Part shown: piece by piece, positions 1-9,803 of the stretch | Position numbering within the stretch: position 1 is the first letter of the stretch | Layout: every line of letters starts with the position of its first letter | DNA from: Chaetoceros tenuissimus | Lineage: Eukaryota > Bacillariophyta > Thalassiosirophyceae > Chaetocerotales > Chaetocerotaceae | Length of the DNA: 64,000 nt | NCBI GenBank assembly: GCA_021927905.1 | Contig: BLLK01000040.1 | Location: forward strand, 682,001-746,000 | Direction: 5' to 3' | Program-made: the position numbers and the translations under genes | The notes under the pieces: model-generated | Seen by the model: only the letters and a program-made list of their open reading frames with translations | Databases searched by the model: none | What the model was told of the DNA's origin: nothing

Positions 1-1
1 A

Positions 2-472
2 GCACAGGAAAAGGCTCAAACTACTAATCCACCATCTACTCCTAAGCACTCTAAGAAAATCACTAAGAAGATTGTTTCTGAGGAGAAGGCACAGGAGGAG
101 TACGAAGTAGAAGGGGATGAGGAGGATGAATTTGAAGATGCTCTTTCATCTCAGCCAAATGGGGCATATAAAAGAGATGAGAAGGGTGCCATTGAACTCA
201 GTGGAGATGAAGAAAGCTCAGAAGAGGAAGAAGAGGAGGAGGAAGAAAATTATGATGAAGAAATGGAAGAAGTCTATTCTGAGGAAGAAGAGTATGAAGA
301 AGAGGAGGATGAGGAAGAGGAAATTCCACCACCAAAGTCTCCACCAAAGCGCAAGTCTACCGCTACTTCTAAGAGATCTGCTTCTGAACGCTCTCCTAAA
401 TCTTCTGCTGCTGCAAGAGGAAGACGCAACCCAAGACGTCGCACTAGTGCGGCGCAGCAATACAATGAGTAG
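2..472 (+). CDS. LINE ORF1 protein, C-terminal part
   Basis: The frame is open from the left edge to a TAG at 470-472, about 156 codons, so the start is outside the window. The visible part is a long Glu/Asp tract (roughly codons 34-105, peaking around 225-320) followed by a basic Pro/Lys/Arg/Ser tail ending in GRRNPRRRTSAAQQYNE. An acidic block plus an Arg/Lys tail would fit a nucleic-acid-binding ORF1 protein, but no domain is recognisable in this piece. Its last codons overlap the ORF2 start by 8 nt, which ties the two frames together as one element. It could instead be the tail of an unrelated acidic host protein into which the LINE inserted. The exact stop-start overlap argues against that. 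Confidence 0.6.
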   Translation, partial: AQEKAQTTNPPSTPKHSKKITKKIVSEEKAQEEYEVEGDEEDEFEDALSSQPNGAYKRDEKGAIELSGDEESSEEEEEEEEENYDEEMEEVYSEEEEYEEEEDEEEEIPPPKSPPKRKSTATSKRSASERSPKSSAAARGRRNPRRRTSAAQQYNE

Positions 473-3400
473 AGGGACCTTATACCCTTCATCTCCTCGT
501 CGTCGTGAGAGAGATGCTGCAAATCGTAAAGCGACTGGAATTGCTGGGGATGCACTACCTCAGAAGAAGCACCAAGATCATGTAAGAATCCTCTTACACA
601 ACTGTTCAGGCTTCGGACCAATATCAAACGATCGTGATTTAAATAAGTATAATTTAAGTAATAACACTACGACTCTCAAATCTTTCTGTGAAGAAAAACA
701 GGTGGATCTGGTTGGACTGACGGAAACAAATGTGGATTGGAGACAAGTTGAACCGGATTGTCAACTTTGGAAAGTGGCTCGAGAATGGGCTGCTAACTCA
801 AGAACTGTAGTCTCCAACAACAGACGAATTCCAACAACTACTCACAAGCAATGGGGAGGTACTGCAATGATTTGTATGAACGATGTATGTGCGTTCGAAA
901 ATGGGAAAGACAGAAGTAGGGACTTTCGAGGCTTAGGTAGATGGTCTGGAATGACCTTCGCAGGCAAAATGAATGTGAAGATTACCTTTTTAACGGTATA
1001 TTGCCCAGTGAATAATATATATGGCCTCCAAAGTACTTCAGCGAAACAACGAGTGTATATTAATAAACATCTCAATCAGCATCAGGCAGATCACCCAGAT
1101 TATATCCATCCTTCCGCAAATACACCACGCAAGCTGTTTGGTTTTGATTTGAAATCAACAGTTCTGAAACTTAAGGCAGCAGGCCATCAAGTTTTCGTTA
1201 TGGGAGATTTCAACGCTGATTACCATGATCTGCGCCAATGGATGGCTGAACTAGGCTTGGTGGATCTTATTGGTCAAAGACACGGTTGTGAATCTCTGCC
1301 AATCACTTGCAAGAAATCGAATAATTCTCCTATTGACGCAATCTTCGGTCCTTCTCACATGGCTGCATATAGATGTGGTTTTCTCAAATTTGGTACATTA
1401 GGAGGAGATCACAGAGGCTTATGGATAGACATACCAAAGAGAACCTTATTTGGATGTAAAATTCCAGCTCAAGTACCTGCGATATTCAGAAGACTTATTT
1501 TAGAAGATCCAAGAGTGGTGGAGAAATACAATGAAATATTAGAAAAGGAACTCAGAGAACTGAAAATTTATGACAGAACAATGACCCTCTATAGAGAAGC
1601 CACCTTTCCTCTATCACCCGATCATGCACTAATCTATGAACAGATAGACGCAGATATTGTAAGATCTCAAGAAATCGCAGAGAAGAAGTGCAGGAAATTA
1701 CATACTGGGAAATACCAGTCCAGTCCAGAACTTAAGAAGGCTTATAATACGGTCGACTACTGGAAAAAACGTAAGGAGTATGCCAAAGGCAATCGTAGAA
1801 CTATCTCGGCAAGAGACCTCATTAACATACAAAAAAGATTGGGAATTAAATATGAGATGCTTTCCATTCAACAAATCCAAGTGAAGTTAAAGGAGGCAGA
1901 GCAGACTCTGAAACAGGTTAAGAAAAACGCCAAAGCTTTCCATATTTCCCATAGGTTGAGTCTAGCCAATGCCCTTGCAGCCAGAGGTAATATTTCAGCA
2001 GCGAAGCACATAAGAATGCGGTTGAAAAGAGAAGAACAAAGGGATGTTGCTCGTGCTTCTAGGTATATGTTGAATAAAATATCTTCTGGAGCCACCACCA
2101 AGGTTCAAGTTACAGATCATCAGGGTAACATCAGAGAGTATACCGCCAAAGAGGATGTAGAAAGACTGATCATCCATGAAAATGAGAGAAAATACCATCA
2201 AACAGAAGGAGGCACAGAATTTCTTCAGCGAGAATTCCTTGAGAAACTAGGCAAATACGGTGAAGGACCTGAGGTAGACAATGTGTTAGATGGCTCGTTT
2301 GAATTCCCCCCAGACACTTCAGAAGCCATGAAAGATTTCATCCGATACTGCAAAAGAGTTGATAATCTGCCAGCTCCGGATCTGAATAATGTCAGAGGCT
2401 CTTTTCTTGCTTATATCAAAGCTTGGAAAATCAGGAAAGAAAAGACCAACAGTGCCAATCAACATATGGGTCATTATAAAGCAGGTATCCAAAATGATTA
2501 TGTCTGCTCAGTCCTATATATGCGCTCGGAAATACCTGTTGTCTCAGGATATTCTCCGAAACGTTGGAGAGAATGTATCGATTTAATGATTCTGAAAAAG
2601 GCCATGAACTTTGATCTGTCGAAACAACGTACACTGGGCCTCCTTGACACTGAAATGAATCAGCATAATAAAACTTTGCAGAGACAAGCTATTAAAGTGG
2701 CATTGCAGACTAACTCAGTAGCTCAAGAGCAGTATAGTCGTCCAGGTAGGGATTGCAAAGACCACGCGTTGAATAGAAGACTCACAGTAGACGCCAGACA
2801 ATATGAAAGAAAATGTTTTTCCTTAGCTATGTCGGATCTCGCAGGTTGTTATGATAGGATTGTTCATACGGCAGCAGCATTAGCTCTGCTCAGGTTAGGA
2901 CTTAAAAAGACAACTATCTTTGCTATGTTTGACAGCATTCAAAGGATGACGCATAAAGTTAGAACAGGATACGGTGATTCAGATACTACCTATGGAGGTG
3001 ACTCTTATGCACAATGGGAGAATGCTCCACAAGGTGTCCTTCAAGGAAACGCAGCTGGGCCAGTCATATGGGCGATACTCAGTTCAGTTATCTTTAGTAT
3101 CTTACGGGACAAGGGATTCTGTGATAGCTTTTGTATGTGTCTATCCAAAGAACTGTTTGAGCTGGTTGGCTTTGCCTTCGTTGATGATGCTGACCTAATT
3201 CAATCAGGAAAAGATGCTGACGACGTCTTAGCAAAGACCCAACTTCTTCTAGATGAATGGAGAGACCTAATGGCAGTAACTGGAGGAGCTATTGAAACCA
3301 ATAAATCCTACTTTTATATTATCGATTATCGTAAAGAAAAGGGAAAGTGGAAAGCCTTCGACCCAGATATTGGAGATGCAGAGCTATCAGTTCTCGACAA

Positions 3401-5264
3401 GAACGGTAACAGATGCACGTTGGACCGTCTTCAATGTAAGGAAGCTGCAGAGATGCTTGGAGTGTGGATGGCTATGAATGGCGACAGATCTACTCAAATC
3501 GAGATTCTTCAGAAAAAAGTGGCTGAATGGACTAGTTTAGTTCGAGCAGGATCCTGTACTCAAGAGGTAATATGGCACACCTTCCAAATTACAATCACAA
3601 AACAAATAGAGTATATCCTATTGGCACATACTTTTACAGAAAAGGAATGTACCAAGATCTTTGCCCCAGCCATAAAGCTTGCTTGTCAAAAGTCAGGATA
3701 TAGCTCGACACTGCGCAGAATTTTCCGTCAGACTTCTTCAGCATATTTTGGAGCAGGCGCCATGAACATATTCCAGCAATCGGGTGTCCTTAAAGTTTCA
3801 GCCCTGGTAATGCATACATGGAAAGAATCACCGACTACATCTTTACTTCAATTGAATATTGAGCAATTTGTTCTTGAAGCAGGTCTCTTTGGATCGATCT
3901 GGACGTTATCAACTCTAAAGAAGGCTTTGAAATGGTGTTCCCCTCATTCCTGGATATATTACACAGCCGTCTTCCTTGTCAAGAACAATATTCAAATTTG
4001 TCCTAAACACTTTGAACTGAAAGGAAAACGGCAAGGGGATAAAGCTATAATGGATGTCGTATCCACTCTTCCCTTGACAAAAGGTGAGATGAGAAAAATC
4101 AATGAAGTTCGTATGTCACATGGTGTAATTACTATCAGTGATATTACAACTGCAGACGGTAGACGGATAGATCCTGTGTTTTTGCATCGCTCAGTCTTTG
4201 AAGGAGACAGGAATAACTTCAATTGGCCTGACAAACATGATATTCGATCAAAAGACTATAAAGTCTGGATTAAAGCAATGCATATGATTTTTCCCCAAGG
4301 CATTAACATGTATCATACTCTTTATCAATGGCAACTTGAATCAGCCTCCGATTGGATTGATCAATGGAATTGGTTTCGCACGAGGGATGGTACTCGCCTT
4401 TTATACCGGGAAGATGACATTTGGTTCTCTTATAGTCAACATCTTCAAAGCCGAACAAGATTTATTACAGATCACAATGCAGCACAACGCCCAAACCCAA
4501 ATACAATTGAAAGAGTGACAGTAGAATACGATGGAGAATTCTCACATGTCACTCAGACCTCTTCCGTGTTCACCCTCCTGAATAGTAACAGAGAAACAAT
4601 GAGGCTGGGACGTTACACCATCTACTTGCCACGTATTCCGTACTTGTTTCAATTTATCAAGATGAGTGATGATATAGATATCTTACTACGGGACATAGCG
4701 GATGGCACTGCCCTTTGTGTAGGTGATGGCTCATACTTTGAACATATGAATATCTGTACAAGCGGTTGGATCATCTGCTCCCAGGATGGCATGCAGTGGA
4801 TTAAAGGGGGTGGCTACATTCCAGGATTAGAAAAAGATCTCAACTCCTACAGAGGTGAAATAGGATCCTTAGTGGGTATTGTCAACTGCATAGAAGCTCT
4901 AACTCCCCTACTACAGCCAACACAAGCTTCCATCATTTCAGCCAGTGATAATGATAGTGCAGTCGAGTGTCTCCATCTTAAACGCTTTCATCTGAAGTCC
5001 TCTACCACTTCTGTGGATCTTATTTCATCACTGATAGAACTATGGGAAGAAGTTCCATACTCCCCACAACCTACAAAGGTCAAAGGACACGCTGATGAAC
5101 TTCATAGACCCCTTACCTTTTTGGAACATCTGAACTGTATTGCAGATGATTATGCCAAAGAAATAGCAACATATTACTTTACAGCCCTACCACCAACAGA
5201 TTTTCCAGAGAGGTCGGCATCTCCACAATCAAAATCGATGCAGTCAATATCACCTCTAATTTGA
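465..5264 (+). CDS. LINE ORF2: endonuclease, reverse transcriptase and RNase H
   Basis: This encodes the enzymes of target-primed reverse transcription. I place the start at the ATG at 465 (MSRGTLY), giving about 1,599 residues; the open frame upstream of it is only the ORF1 sequence read out of phase. An APE-like endonuclease fills about residues 40-325, with LLHNCSGFG, TETN near 85, GDFNAD near 247 and GGDHRG near 312. The RT lies at about 700-1000, with SDLAGCYDR near 790, the PQGVLQGNAAGPVIW block and the catalytic FVDDAD near 905. RNase H is at about 1415-1555, with GDGS near 1419, RGE near 1465, SDND near 1494 and KGHADE near 1541. The ORF ends shortly after RNase H, and the usual C-terminal region continues in another frame. 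Confidence 0.85.
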   Translation: MSRGTLYPSSPRRRERDAANRKATGIAGDALPQKKHQDHVRILLHNCSGFGPISNDRDLNKYNLSNNTTTLKSFCEEKQVDLVGLTETNVDWRQVEPDCQLWKVAREWAANSRTVVSNNRRIPTTTHKQWGGTAMICMNDVCAFENGKDRSRDFRGLGRWSGMTFAGKMNVKITFLTVYCPVNNIYGLQSTSAKQRVYINKHLNQHQADHPDYIHPSANTPRKLFGFDLKSTVLKLKAAGHQVFVMGDFNADYHDLRQWMAELGLVDLIGQRHGCESLPITCKKSNNSPIDAIFGPSHMAAYRCGFLKFGTLGGDHRGLWIDIPKRTLFGCKIPAQVPAIFRRLILEDPRVVEKYNEILEKELRELKIYDRTMTLYREATFPLSPDHALIYEQIDADIVRSQEIAEKKCRKLHTGKYQSSPELKKAYNTVDYWKKRKEYAKGNRRTISARDLINIQKRLGIKYEMLSIQQIQVKLKEAEQTLKQVKKNAKAFHISHRLSLANALAARGNISAAKHIRMRLKREEQRDVARASRYMLNKISSGATTKVQVTDHQGNIREYTAKEDVERLIIHENERKYHQTEGGTEFLQREFLEKLGKYGEGPEVDNVLDGSFEFPPDTSEAMKDFIRYCKRVDNLPAPDLNNVRGSFLAYIKAWKIRKEKTNSANQHMGHYKAGIQNDYVCSVLYMRSEIPVVSGYSPKRWRECIDLMILKKAMNFDLSKQRTLGLLDTEMNQHNKTLQRQAIKVALQTNSVAQEQYSRPGRDCKDHALNRRLTVDARQYERKCFSLAMSDLAGCYDRIVHTAAALALLRLGLKKTTIFAMFDSIQRMTHKVRTGYGDSDTTYGGDSYAQWENAPQGVLQGNAAGPVIWAILSSVIFSILRDKGFCDSFCMCLSKELFELVGFAFVDDADLIQSGKDADDVLAKTQLLLDEWRDLMAVTGGAIETNKSYFYIIDYRKEKGKWKAFDPDIGDAELSVLDKNGNRCTLDRLQCKEAAEMLGVWMAMNGDRSTQIEILQKKVAEWTSLVRAGSCTQEVIWHTFQITITKQIEYILLAHTFTEKECTKIFAPAIKLACQKSGYSSTLRRIFRQTSSAYFGAGAMNIFQQSGVLKVSALVMHTWKESPTTSLLQLNIEQFVLEAGLFGSIWTLSTLKKALKWCSPHSWIYYTAVFLVKNNIQICPKHFELKGKRQGDKAIMDVVSTLPLTKGEMRKINEVRMSHGVITISDITTADGRRIDPVFLHRSVFEGDRNNFNWPDKHDIRSKDYKVWIKAMHMIFPQGINMYHTLYQWQLESASDWIDQWNWFRTRDGTRLLYREDDIWFSYSQHLQSRTRFITDHNAAQRPNPNTIERVTVEYDGEFSHVTQTSSVFTLLNSNRETMRLGRYTIYLPRIPYLFQFIKMSDDIDILLRDIADGTALCVGDGSYFEHMNICTSGWIICSQDGMQWIKGGGYIPGLEKDLNSYRGEIGSLVGIVNCIEALTPLLQPTQASIISASDNDSAVECLHLKRFHLKSSTTSVDLISSLIELWEEVPYSPQPTKVKGHADELHRPLTFLEHLNCIADDYAKEIATYYFTALPPTDFPERSASPQSKSMQSISPLI

Positions 5265-6193
5265 CTCCAGCGATTACATCAGTTTTGGATAAACGCACAG
5301 TCTGTGATTACTGGTCTGAAGTGACTGGAGTCTCCTCCACAATTCTTCAACAAGACATAGGTTGGACAAGTATACGACGCGCGCGCAAGGAACGCTCCTT
5401 CAAACAAAATCGTTTTATTACCAAACTTATGGCAAATGATCTCCCAACAGGAACAAATCTTGAAAAGAGACAACATTCCAACACAAGCCTTTGCCCTTGT
5501 TGTAAGATAGCAGAAGAGACTACTGTACACCTTATGTCCTGTCCCGATACAAACTGCTTCAGAGAGACATTGCTCACAGAATTCGACACTTTCATGGCTT
5601 CCATTGACACAGAACTCCAGCTAAGAAATTTCTTAGTTGCCGGTATTCGAAGTTGGATGGACAATCCCGATAGAGGCATTATACCAGTTAACCTATCCAG
5701 AGATTTCCTTCCAATAGCTTCTAAACAGAACAATATTGGTTGGTATTCAACCATTTTGGGATTCATACACAAGGATATAATCCGTTACCAACATACTTAT
5801 TACAATCAGCTTCAGTCCAGACGTACGGGTACGGCTTGGGCTAAGCATGTCATTACCAAACTTTGGAACATGACATACCAAATGTGGGCAGAACGTAATA
5901 GACTGCTCCACAATACTAGCACCATTGATGAATTTAGGGGTCTAGAATCCCTGGAACTGTCAATCAAAATAGAATTAAGCAGGGGCTTACGATCCCTACC
6001 ACGGTCTATTTATTCACATCACTTTCGTTTGGACCCTAACACTATACAAGATCTTTCTACCGAAACAAAAAAGGAATGGCTCTTACTTATTCGCTCAGCT
6101 AGAGAAGCACACATGGATGCTCCTGTCGATGAGTTTTCACATAATGACATACTCAGAGAATGGATCGGTCTCGATCCAATCAAAAGGACATAG
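5265..6193 (+). CDS. LINE ORF2 C-terminal Cys/His region in a shifted frame
   Basis: This frame is open from about 5150, overlapping the end of ORF2, and has no early ATG, so it is probably not an independent gene. It contains C-P-C-C then H-x3-C (LCPCCKIAEETTVHLMSCP, about 5488-5545), the zinc-binding C-terminal motif usually continuous with RT-RNase H in these elements. It is followed by an NNIGW motif and a helical tail. The sequence just before the ORF2 stop (around 5210-5264) reads more like the family in this frame (GISTIKIDAVNITS). A one-base change near 5195-5215 is the simplest explanation, with programmed frameshifting as the alternative. Confidence 0.65.
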
Positions 6194-6507
6194 GCTTTGA
6201 TAGCATGCTCAGACTCCTCTTGTTCGGCAACATAGGTTGCTGAAGGAGCGGGAATCTAGCTCTCTTCTTTAGAAGTGCGGACACTTAGCGCATGATCGCT
6301 TAGGGCCGTATTTCAACAGTGAGATTTTAAAAGATACCATTTGGCTGTAAGACGAAACCTTTTTAGGTATTCATAATCTTAGTAATCTTGTGTTATATAT
6401 GATCAGTGCGTCTATCGCATAGACAAATTGCATAAAACGTCTGAAGCTTATGTAGTCATATCAAAGTCTTGTATCGTCCCATCACTTGAAGCATGACCAA
6501 GTTCTTT

Positions 6508-7080
6508 TTAAATATTTGTTTTCGATGGACTCATCCTTTTCCGACGTATATTCATTATAGCTTCCCAAATCATGTACCATGCGCTTAGAAAAGGTTCGGG
6601 GATTCCTTCTCTATTTCGAAGGAATACTTCTGTTGGGATGTATTCAAAACGCGGAAAGTTATGCTCAAATTGTACAAACCCATAAATCTCTTTGAAGCAC
6701 TTTGAATAAGGCATAGGTTTTGCCTCTTCAAATGTCACAGGTTCACATTCTTTTAAATCGACAATGTACTCCGCTGTCAACTTGATATAATGCATCCTTG
6801 ACGACATCCATCCATCGATAAGAGACCTTCTCAGGGAATCATTCATGAGGAGTTTCGCAGAACAATGATAATTGATAATTGTAGCATGCATTTTCGGAGC
6901 TGTAAGAGAATACATGTCCTCTGTATCTTCAGCATCACGCCTCGACCTTTCTAAAACCACGAGTGGTGTCATACCACTGATATTTTGTACAAATCTTTGT
7001 GCCCCATGTTGAATTAGAAATACCAAAGCTTTGAGATTTTTGGCACTAGCTGCACAATGTAGAGTAGTATTTCCACTCAT
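6508..7080 (-). CDS. Ankyrin-repeat protein, diatom-type C-terminal domain
   Basis: A 190-residue open frame starts MSGNTTLHCAAS, a clear ankyrin-repeat opening (T-x-L-H-x-A-A...A-L-V-F-L-I-x-x-G-A). A second repeat start, GMTPLVVLERSRR, follows. The rest (about residues 80-190) is a non-ankyrin domain with SLRRSLIDGWMSSRMHYIKL and a C-terminal AWYMIWEAI helix, an arrangement I associate with stramenopile ankyrin families. The first repeat starts right at the Met, so upstream repeats may lie in another exon or be lost; the sequence at 7081-7300 shows no obvious continuation. The role is unknown beyond protein binding. It may be a complete short gene or a 5'-truncated copy. Confidence 0.55.
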   Translation of the reverse strand: MSGNTTLHCAASAKNLKALVFLIQHGAQRFVQNISGMTPLVVLERSRRDAEDTEDMYSLTAPKMHATIINYHCSAKLLMNDSLRRSLIDGWMSSRMHYIKLTAEYIVDLKECEPVTFEEAKPMPYSKCFKEIYGFVQFEHNFPRFEYIPTEVFLRNREGIPEPFLSAWYMIWEAIMNIRRKRMSPSKTNI

Positions 7081-7555
7081 CTATACTATTGATTGCCTCA
7101 GGAGCTAAACTTCAGGCTCTGCATTTATATCCAATTCCTTTGTTTCTTGCTTTGATTTTCATTTAGTAGGCATGGAAATGGAAGAAAAAGTATTTCTTGT
7201 CAAGTACCAAGTATCACATTCCCCAAGATATCTACCTGCTTGTTGAAACCCCAAACAAGCAAAATATCTGCATATTTTCAACTATGATCCTTTAACTCGC
7301 TTCAGCGCCTACCCTCCAAAGAAATTTGATTATTTCAAAGTCAGTCATAGGATGCTCATTGTCAACGACAAGACACTCCAATCCTAGATCGTGGAACTAA
7401 CGATAAACGTCAAAACTTTCGATGTGTTGCCAATGCATTGTCAATATCCCAAGTACTGAGATTTTATTTCTTTTCTCCACAGTATTGAATCTTCTCAATA
7501 GATTTACTTTCAATTACAAATTTTATATTCCGCTCACATTCTTCAAAACCCAAAA
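7081..7555. other. Intergenic stretch, no gene seen
   Basis: AT-rich sequence between the ankyrin gene and the decayed ankyrin gene. Short in-frame bits on the minus strand around 7400-7555 could be the eroded end of the next gene, but nothing convincing is readable. Confidence 0.4.
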
Positions 7556-8232
7556 CTATTCTAACCACTTTAGCACATCAAGTTTTCCGTTTCTCATTGC
7601 ACATGTGCAAAAGTCACTCTCTTCTAAACCAAAGATATCCAATTCTGTTAGACATCCGATACTTTTTAGCCATTTCAATATTTCCATTTGACCATATTGA
7701 ATTGCTGCGAAACAGTATTTCTGAAGCAATGGATGAGTTTCAACTTGATATTTACAAAAATCTAAGGACATGCAAATTACCACTTGCCACAATCCCAAAA
7801 GTATCATCAATGTTGCTAGAAATCACTTCATCATCGTCGTATAGCATATGAATGAAAGGAAACAAGTCGTAGCCACTTTCAACAGAATATTGTAGAATAT
7901 CAAAATTCATTTCACTGCTTCTGTTGTGAATAACTTGACCTTCTCAGCTAGACTATTCTCCATTGCAATATTTGGCGGTATCTTGTGATGCTCTTTCATG
8001 TAATAATAAGTTCCATTTCTGGGAATTCTTTATAGAAGGCATCTATGTATCCGTTTGTAGAGAAAGCTGAAGATCTTTTCTGGAAGTCAAACTCTCTCGA
8101 AGATTGCACAGCTTCATTAATACTAGTTGTTTTGGCTGTAGAAAGAGGAAATGTTCTCGCCTTTTTCTGAGGCGGCTCGGATATGTTTTCAGAATTTTTC
8201 TTGAATGTATCTAGATAGAGTCTAGTGTTCAC
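7556..8232 (-). pseudogene. Decayed ankyrin-like gene
   Basis: Minus-strand coding pieces lie in order but in different frames. The N-terminal piece (about 8232-7996) has a basic PPQKKAR motif. A middle piece (about 7905-7760) reads like an ankyrin module, with ...DLFPFIHMLYDDDE... and ...VASGNLHVLRFL. A C-terminal piece (about 7760-7556) carries two repeats of the form MEILKWLKSIGC and LDVLKWLE, which are typical stramenopile ankyrin-like motifs. At least two frame changes separate the pieces and no GT-AG introns explain them well, so I call it a pseudogene of a host ankyrin family. A multi-intron gene cannot be excluded. Confidence 0.5.
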
Positions 8233-8528
8233 AATATTGAATATATATTATATAAAATGTACCATACTCGTATGGTTGCTGTTCAAGTCAGTGTGGTTTT
8301 GCTGTTCCGAATTATACAATGACGGACAGCTTGACTCAACTCTAAAGCGGGGGACCCGACGAGAGAAGACATCTCATCTTCGGCCCATCATCACTCATCC
8401 ATCATTTTTTCACACATCTTTATCTCCACCATCCATTTTCACCACTTAATCAAATACATAAAATAAATAGTTGTAACGATCATATTACATCAACAGTTCC
8501 ATTGGAACACTCCAACACAACTTATTGC

Positions 8529-9761
8529 ATGATGACAATATCCACATCCACACCTCAAAATACAACTCCATTCACATCTCTCTTTCAATCGACTACAAGA
8601 CCAATACCCACCTCTACCAAACAACAGCCTACAACTCCCTATCTCATTCTATTCCAACATTCCCAACAACTCACACAACGAATCATTGCAGCAGAACCTT
8701 CTCAAAATTCAAACATTTACAAAAATGCAAACTTGCAAACACCCAAAACCATCTGTAACAAAGATACAAGAGGAGATTTATTCATTCAACAGGCATGGAC
8801 CGAATGTGTACAGCGATGCAATGGAAGAGTCATTCTCATTCAAGATGGAAATATAAATTTCCAACAAGATAAAGCATGCAACACTTGGAATCTCATGAAA
8901 CGACATGGTGTAGTGATTGACTTGTTGAATCATGATTCATGGGAATTACAGGATGATATTGAGATGAATCAAGAAGATATCAAAGTTTTGACGGCAAATG
9001 GGACACTGTTGGAACATGTACTGCAAATCATTCAAGATGCTTCTCAATATATAGAAACAGTCAACAGTGGTGACAATAATGAGAATAGTGAATTGCCTAT
9101 ATCCATCATTTTTGAAAGTAGCACACCGTTCCTCATACATCATGGAATGGAACGGCTCATTTTATTATTGACAAAAATCAAACAAACGTTTCAAAACGTG
9201 GGTCCAATTTTCATACCATCCCTCATGGAATTAAGTACCCCTTTGGAAAATCGACAATTGGAAGAGATTGCAGATGCAGTCATGACTCTCAATGGAGGAA
9301 AAGTTTCCATTGTTAAACGAAGTGCAAGGAATGGTGGAATGATTTCAAGTGGATTCTCGGGGGGATTGAGGTTGATCAAGGAGGTTCAACAGTTTGAATT
9401 GAAGGGAAGTAATGCTGCTACTGAATTGGTGCTTTTGAAAAAGAATGTTGATGTATCCATGAATCAGAGTGAGAATCAAAAGAATAGCAAGACCAAGAAC
9501 AAGAGTGGAGATCAAGACAATACAGATATTGTTGCGAAGCAAACCCAAGGACTGGAAATTCGTCCAACCCCAGATGGTCACAAACACAAAACTAGTCGAC
9601 GACCTGTGTTGAAACATGAAAATGAGAAGGAAACAGTTAATGAATCTCGTAGTACTCCAGAAACTATCCAAAAACAAGCACCGAGGATTTTCATGGAAGA
9701 GGATGATCCTGAATTTGATGATTTGGATGAAGAAGATCCAGATGACGACTTGGATATTTAA
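8529..9761 (+). CDS. ELP5: Elongator complex protein 5 (ELP5/IKI1 family)
   Basis: The protein has 410 residues; the ATG at 8529 (MMTISTST) is chosen because the open frame upstream has only non-ATG codons. The N-terminus is Ser/Thr/Gln-rich. The middle (about residues 90-310) is an alpha/beta domain with hydrophobic strands such as GRVILIQDG and PISIIFES, compatible with the RecA-like fold of the Elp4/5/6 ring. The strongest sign is the acidic tail ending EEDPDDDLDI, which I recognise as the ELP5 C-terminal signature. ELP5 is a scaffold subunit of Elongator, which modifies wobble uridines of tRNAs. The gene is intronless here and ends 42 bases from the convergent neighbour. Assignment rests on remembered motifs; overall similarity was not measured. 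Confidence 0.72.
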   Translation: MMTISTSTPQNTTPFTSLFQSTTRPIPTSTKQQPTTPYLILFQHSQQLTQRIIAAEPSQNSNIYKNANLQTPKTICNKDTRGDLFIQQAWTECVQRCNGRVILIQDGNINFQQDKACNTWNLMKRHGVVIDLLNHDSWELQDDIEMNQEDIKVLTANGTLLEHVLQIIQDASQYIETVNSGDNNENSELPISIIFESSTPFLIHHGMERLILLLTKIKQTFQNVGPIFIPSLMELSTPLENRQLEEIADAVMTLNGGKVSIVKRSARNGGMISSGFSGGLRLIKEVQQFELKGSNAATELVLLKKNVDVSMNQSENQKNSKTKNKSGDQDNTDIVAKQTQGLEIRPTPDGHKHKTSRRPVLKHENEKETVNESRSTPETIQKQAPRIFMEEDDPEFDDLDEEDPDDDLDI

Positions 9762-9803
9762 CTTTAATTAGGCAATTAGCTACTGGTCACATCATACTAT
9801 TTT

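Larger units (their letters stand above)
1..6480 (+). mobile_element. LINE-type non-LTR retrotransposon, 5' end outside the window
   Basis: The unit holds the end of ORF1, then ORF2 with endonuclease, reverse transcriptase and RNase H, then a C-terminal Cys/His region. It is followed by about 290 bases with no open frame (6194-6480), taken here as the 3' untranslated tail. No poly(A) tail and no target duplication could be placed, so the right edge is approximate. No LTRs flank it. The combination of an endonuclease, RNase H and a C-terminal C-x2-C...H...C motif is common in stramenopile non-LTR elements; I do not assign a clade. Apart from one frame change near the end of ORF2 it looks close to whole. 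Confidence 0.85.

Noticed and set aside
117-464. Open frame ahead of the LINE ORF2 ATG
   Set aside because: It is the ORF1 acidic tract read out of phase; the ATG at 465 inside the ORF1 stop is the natural start.
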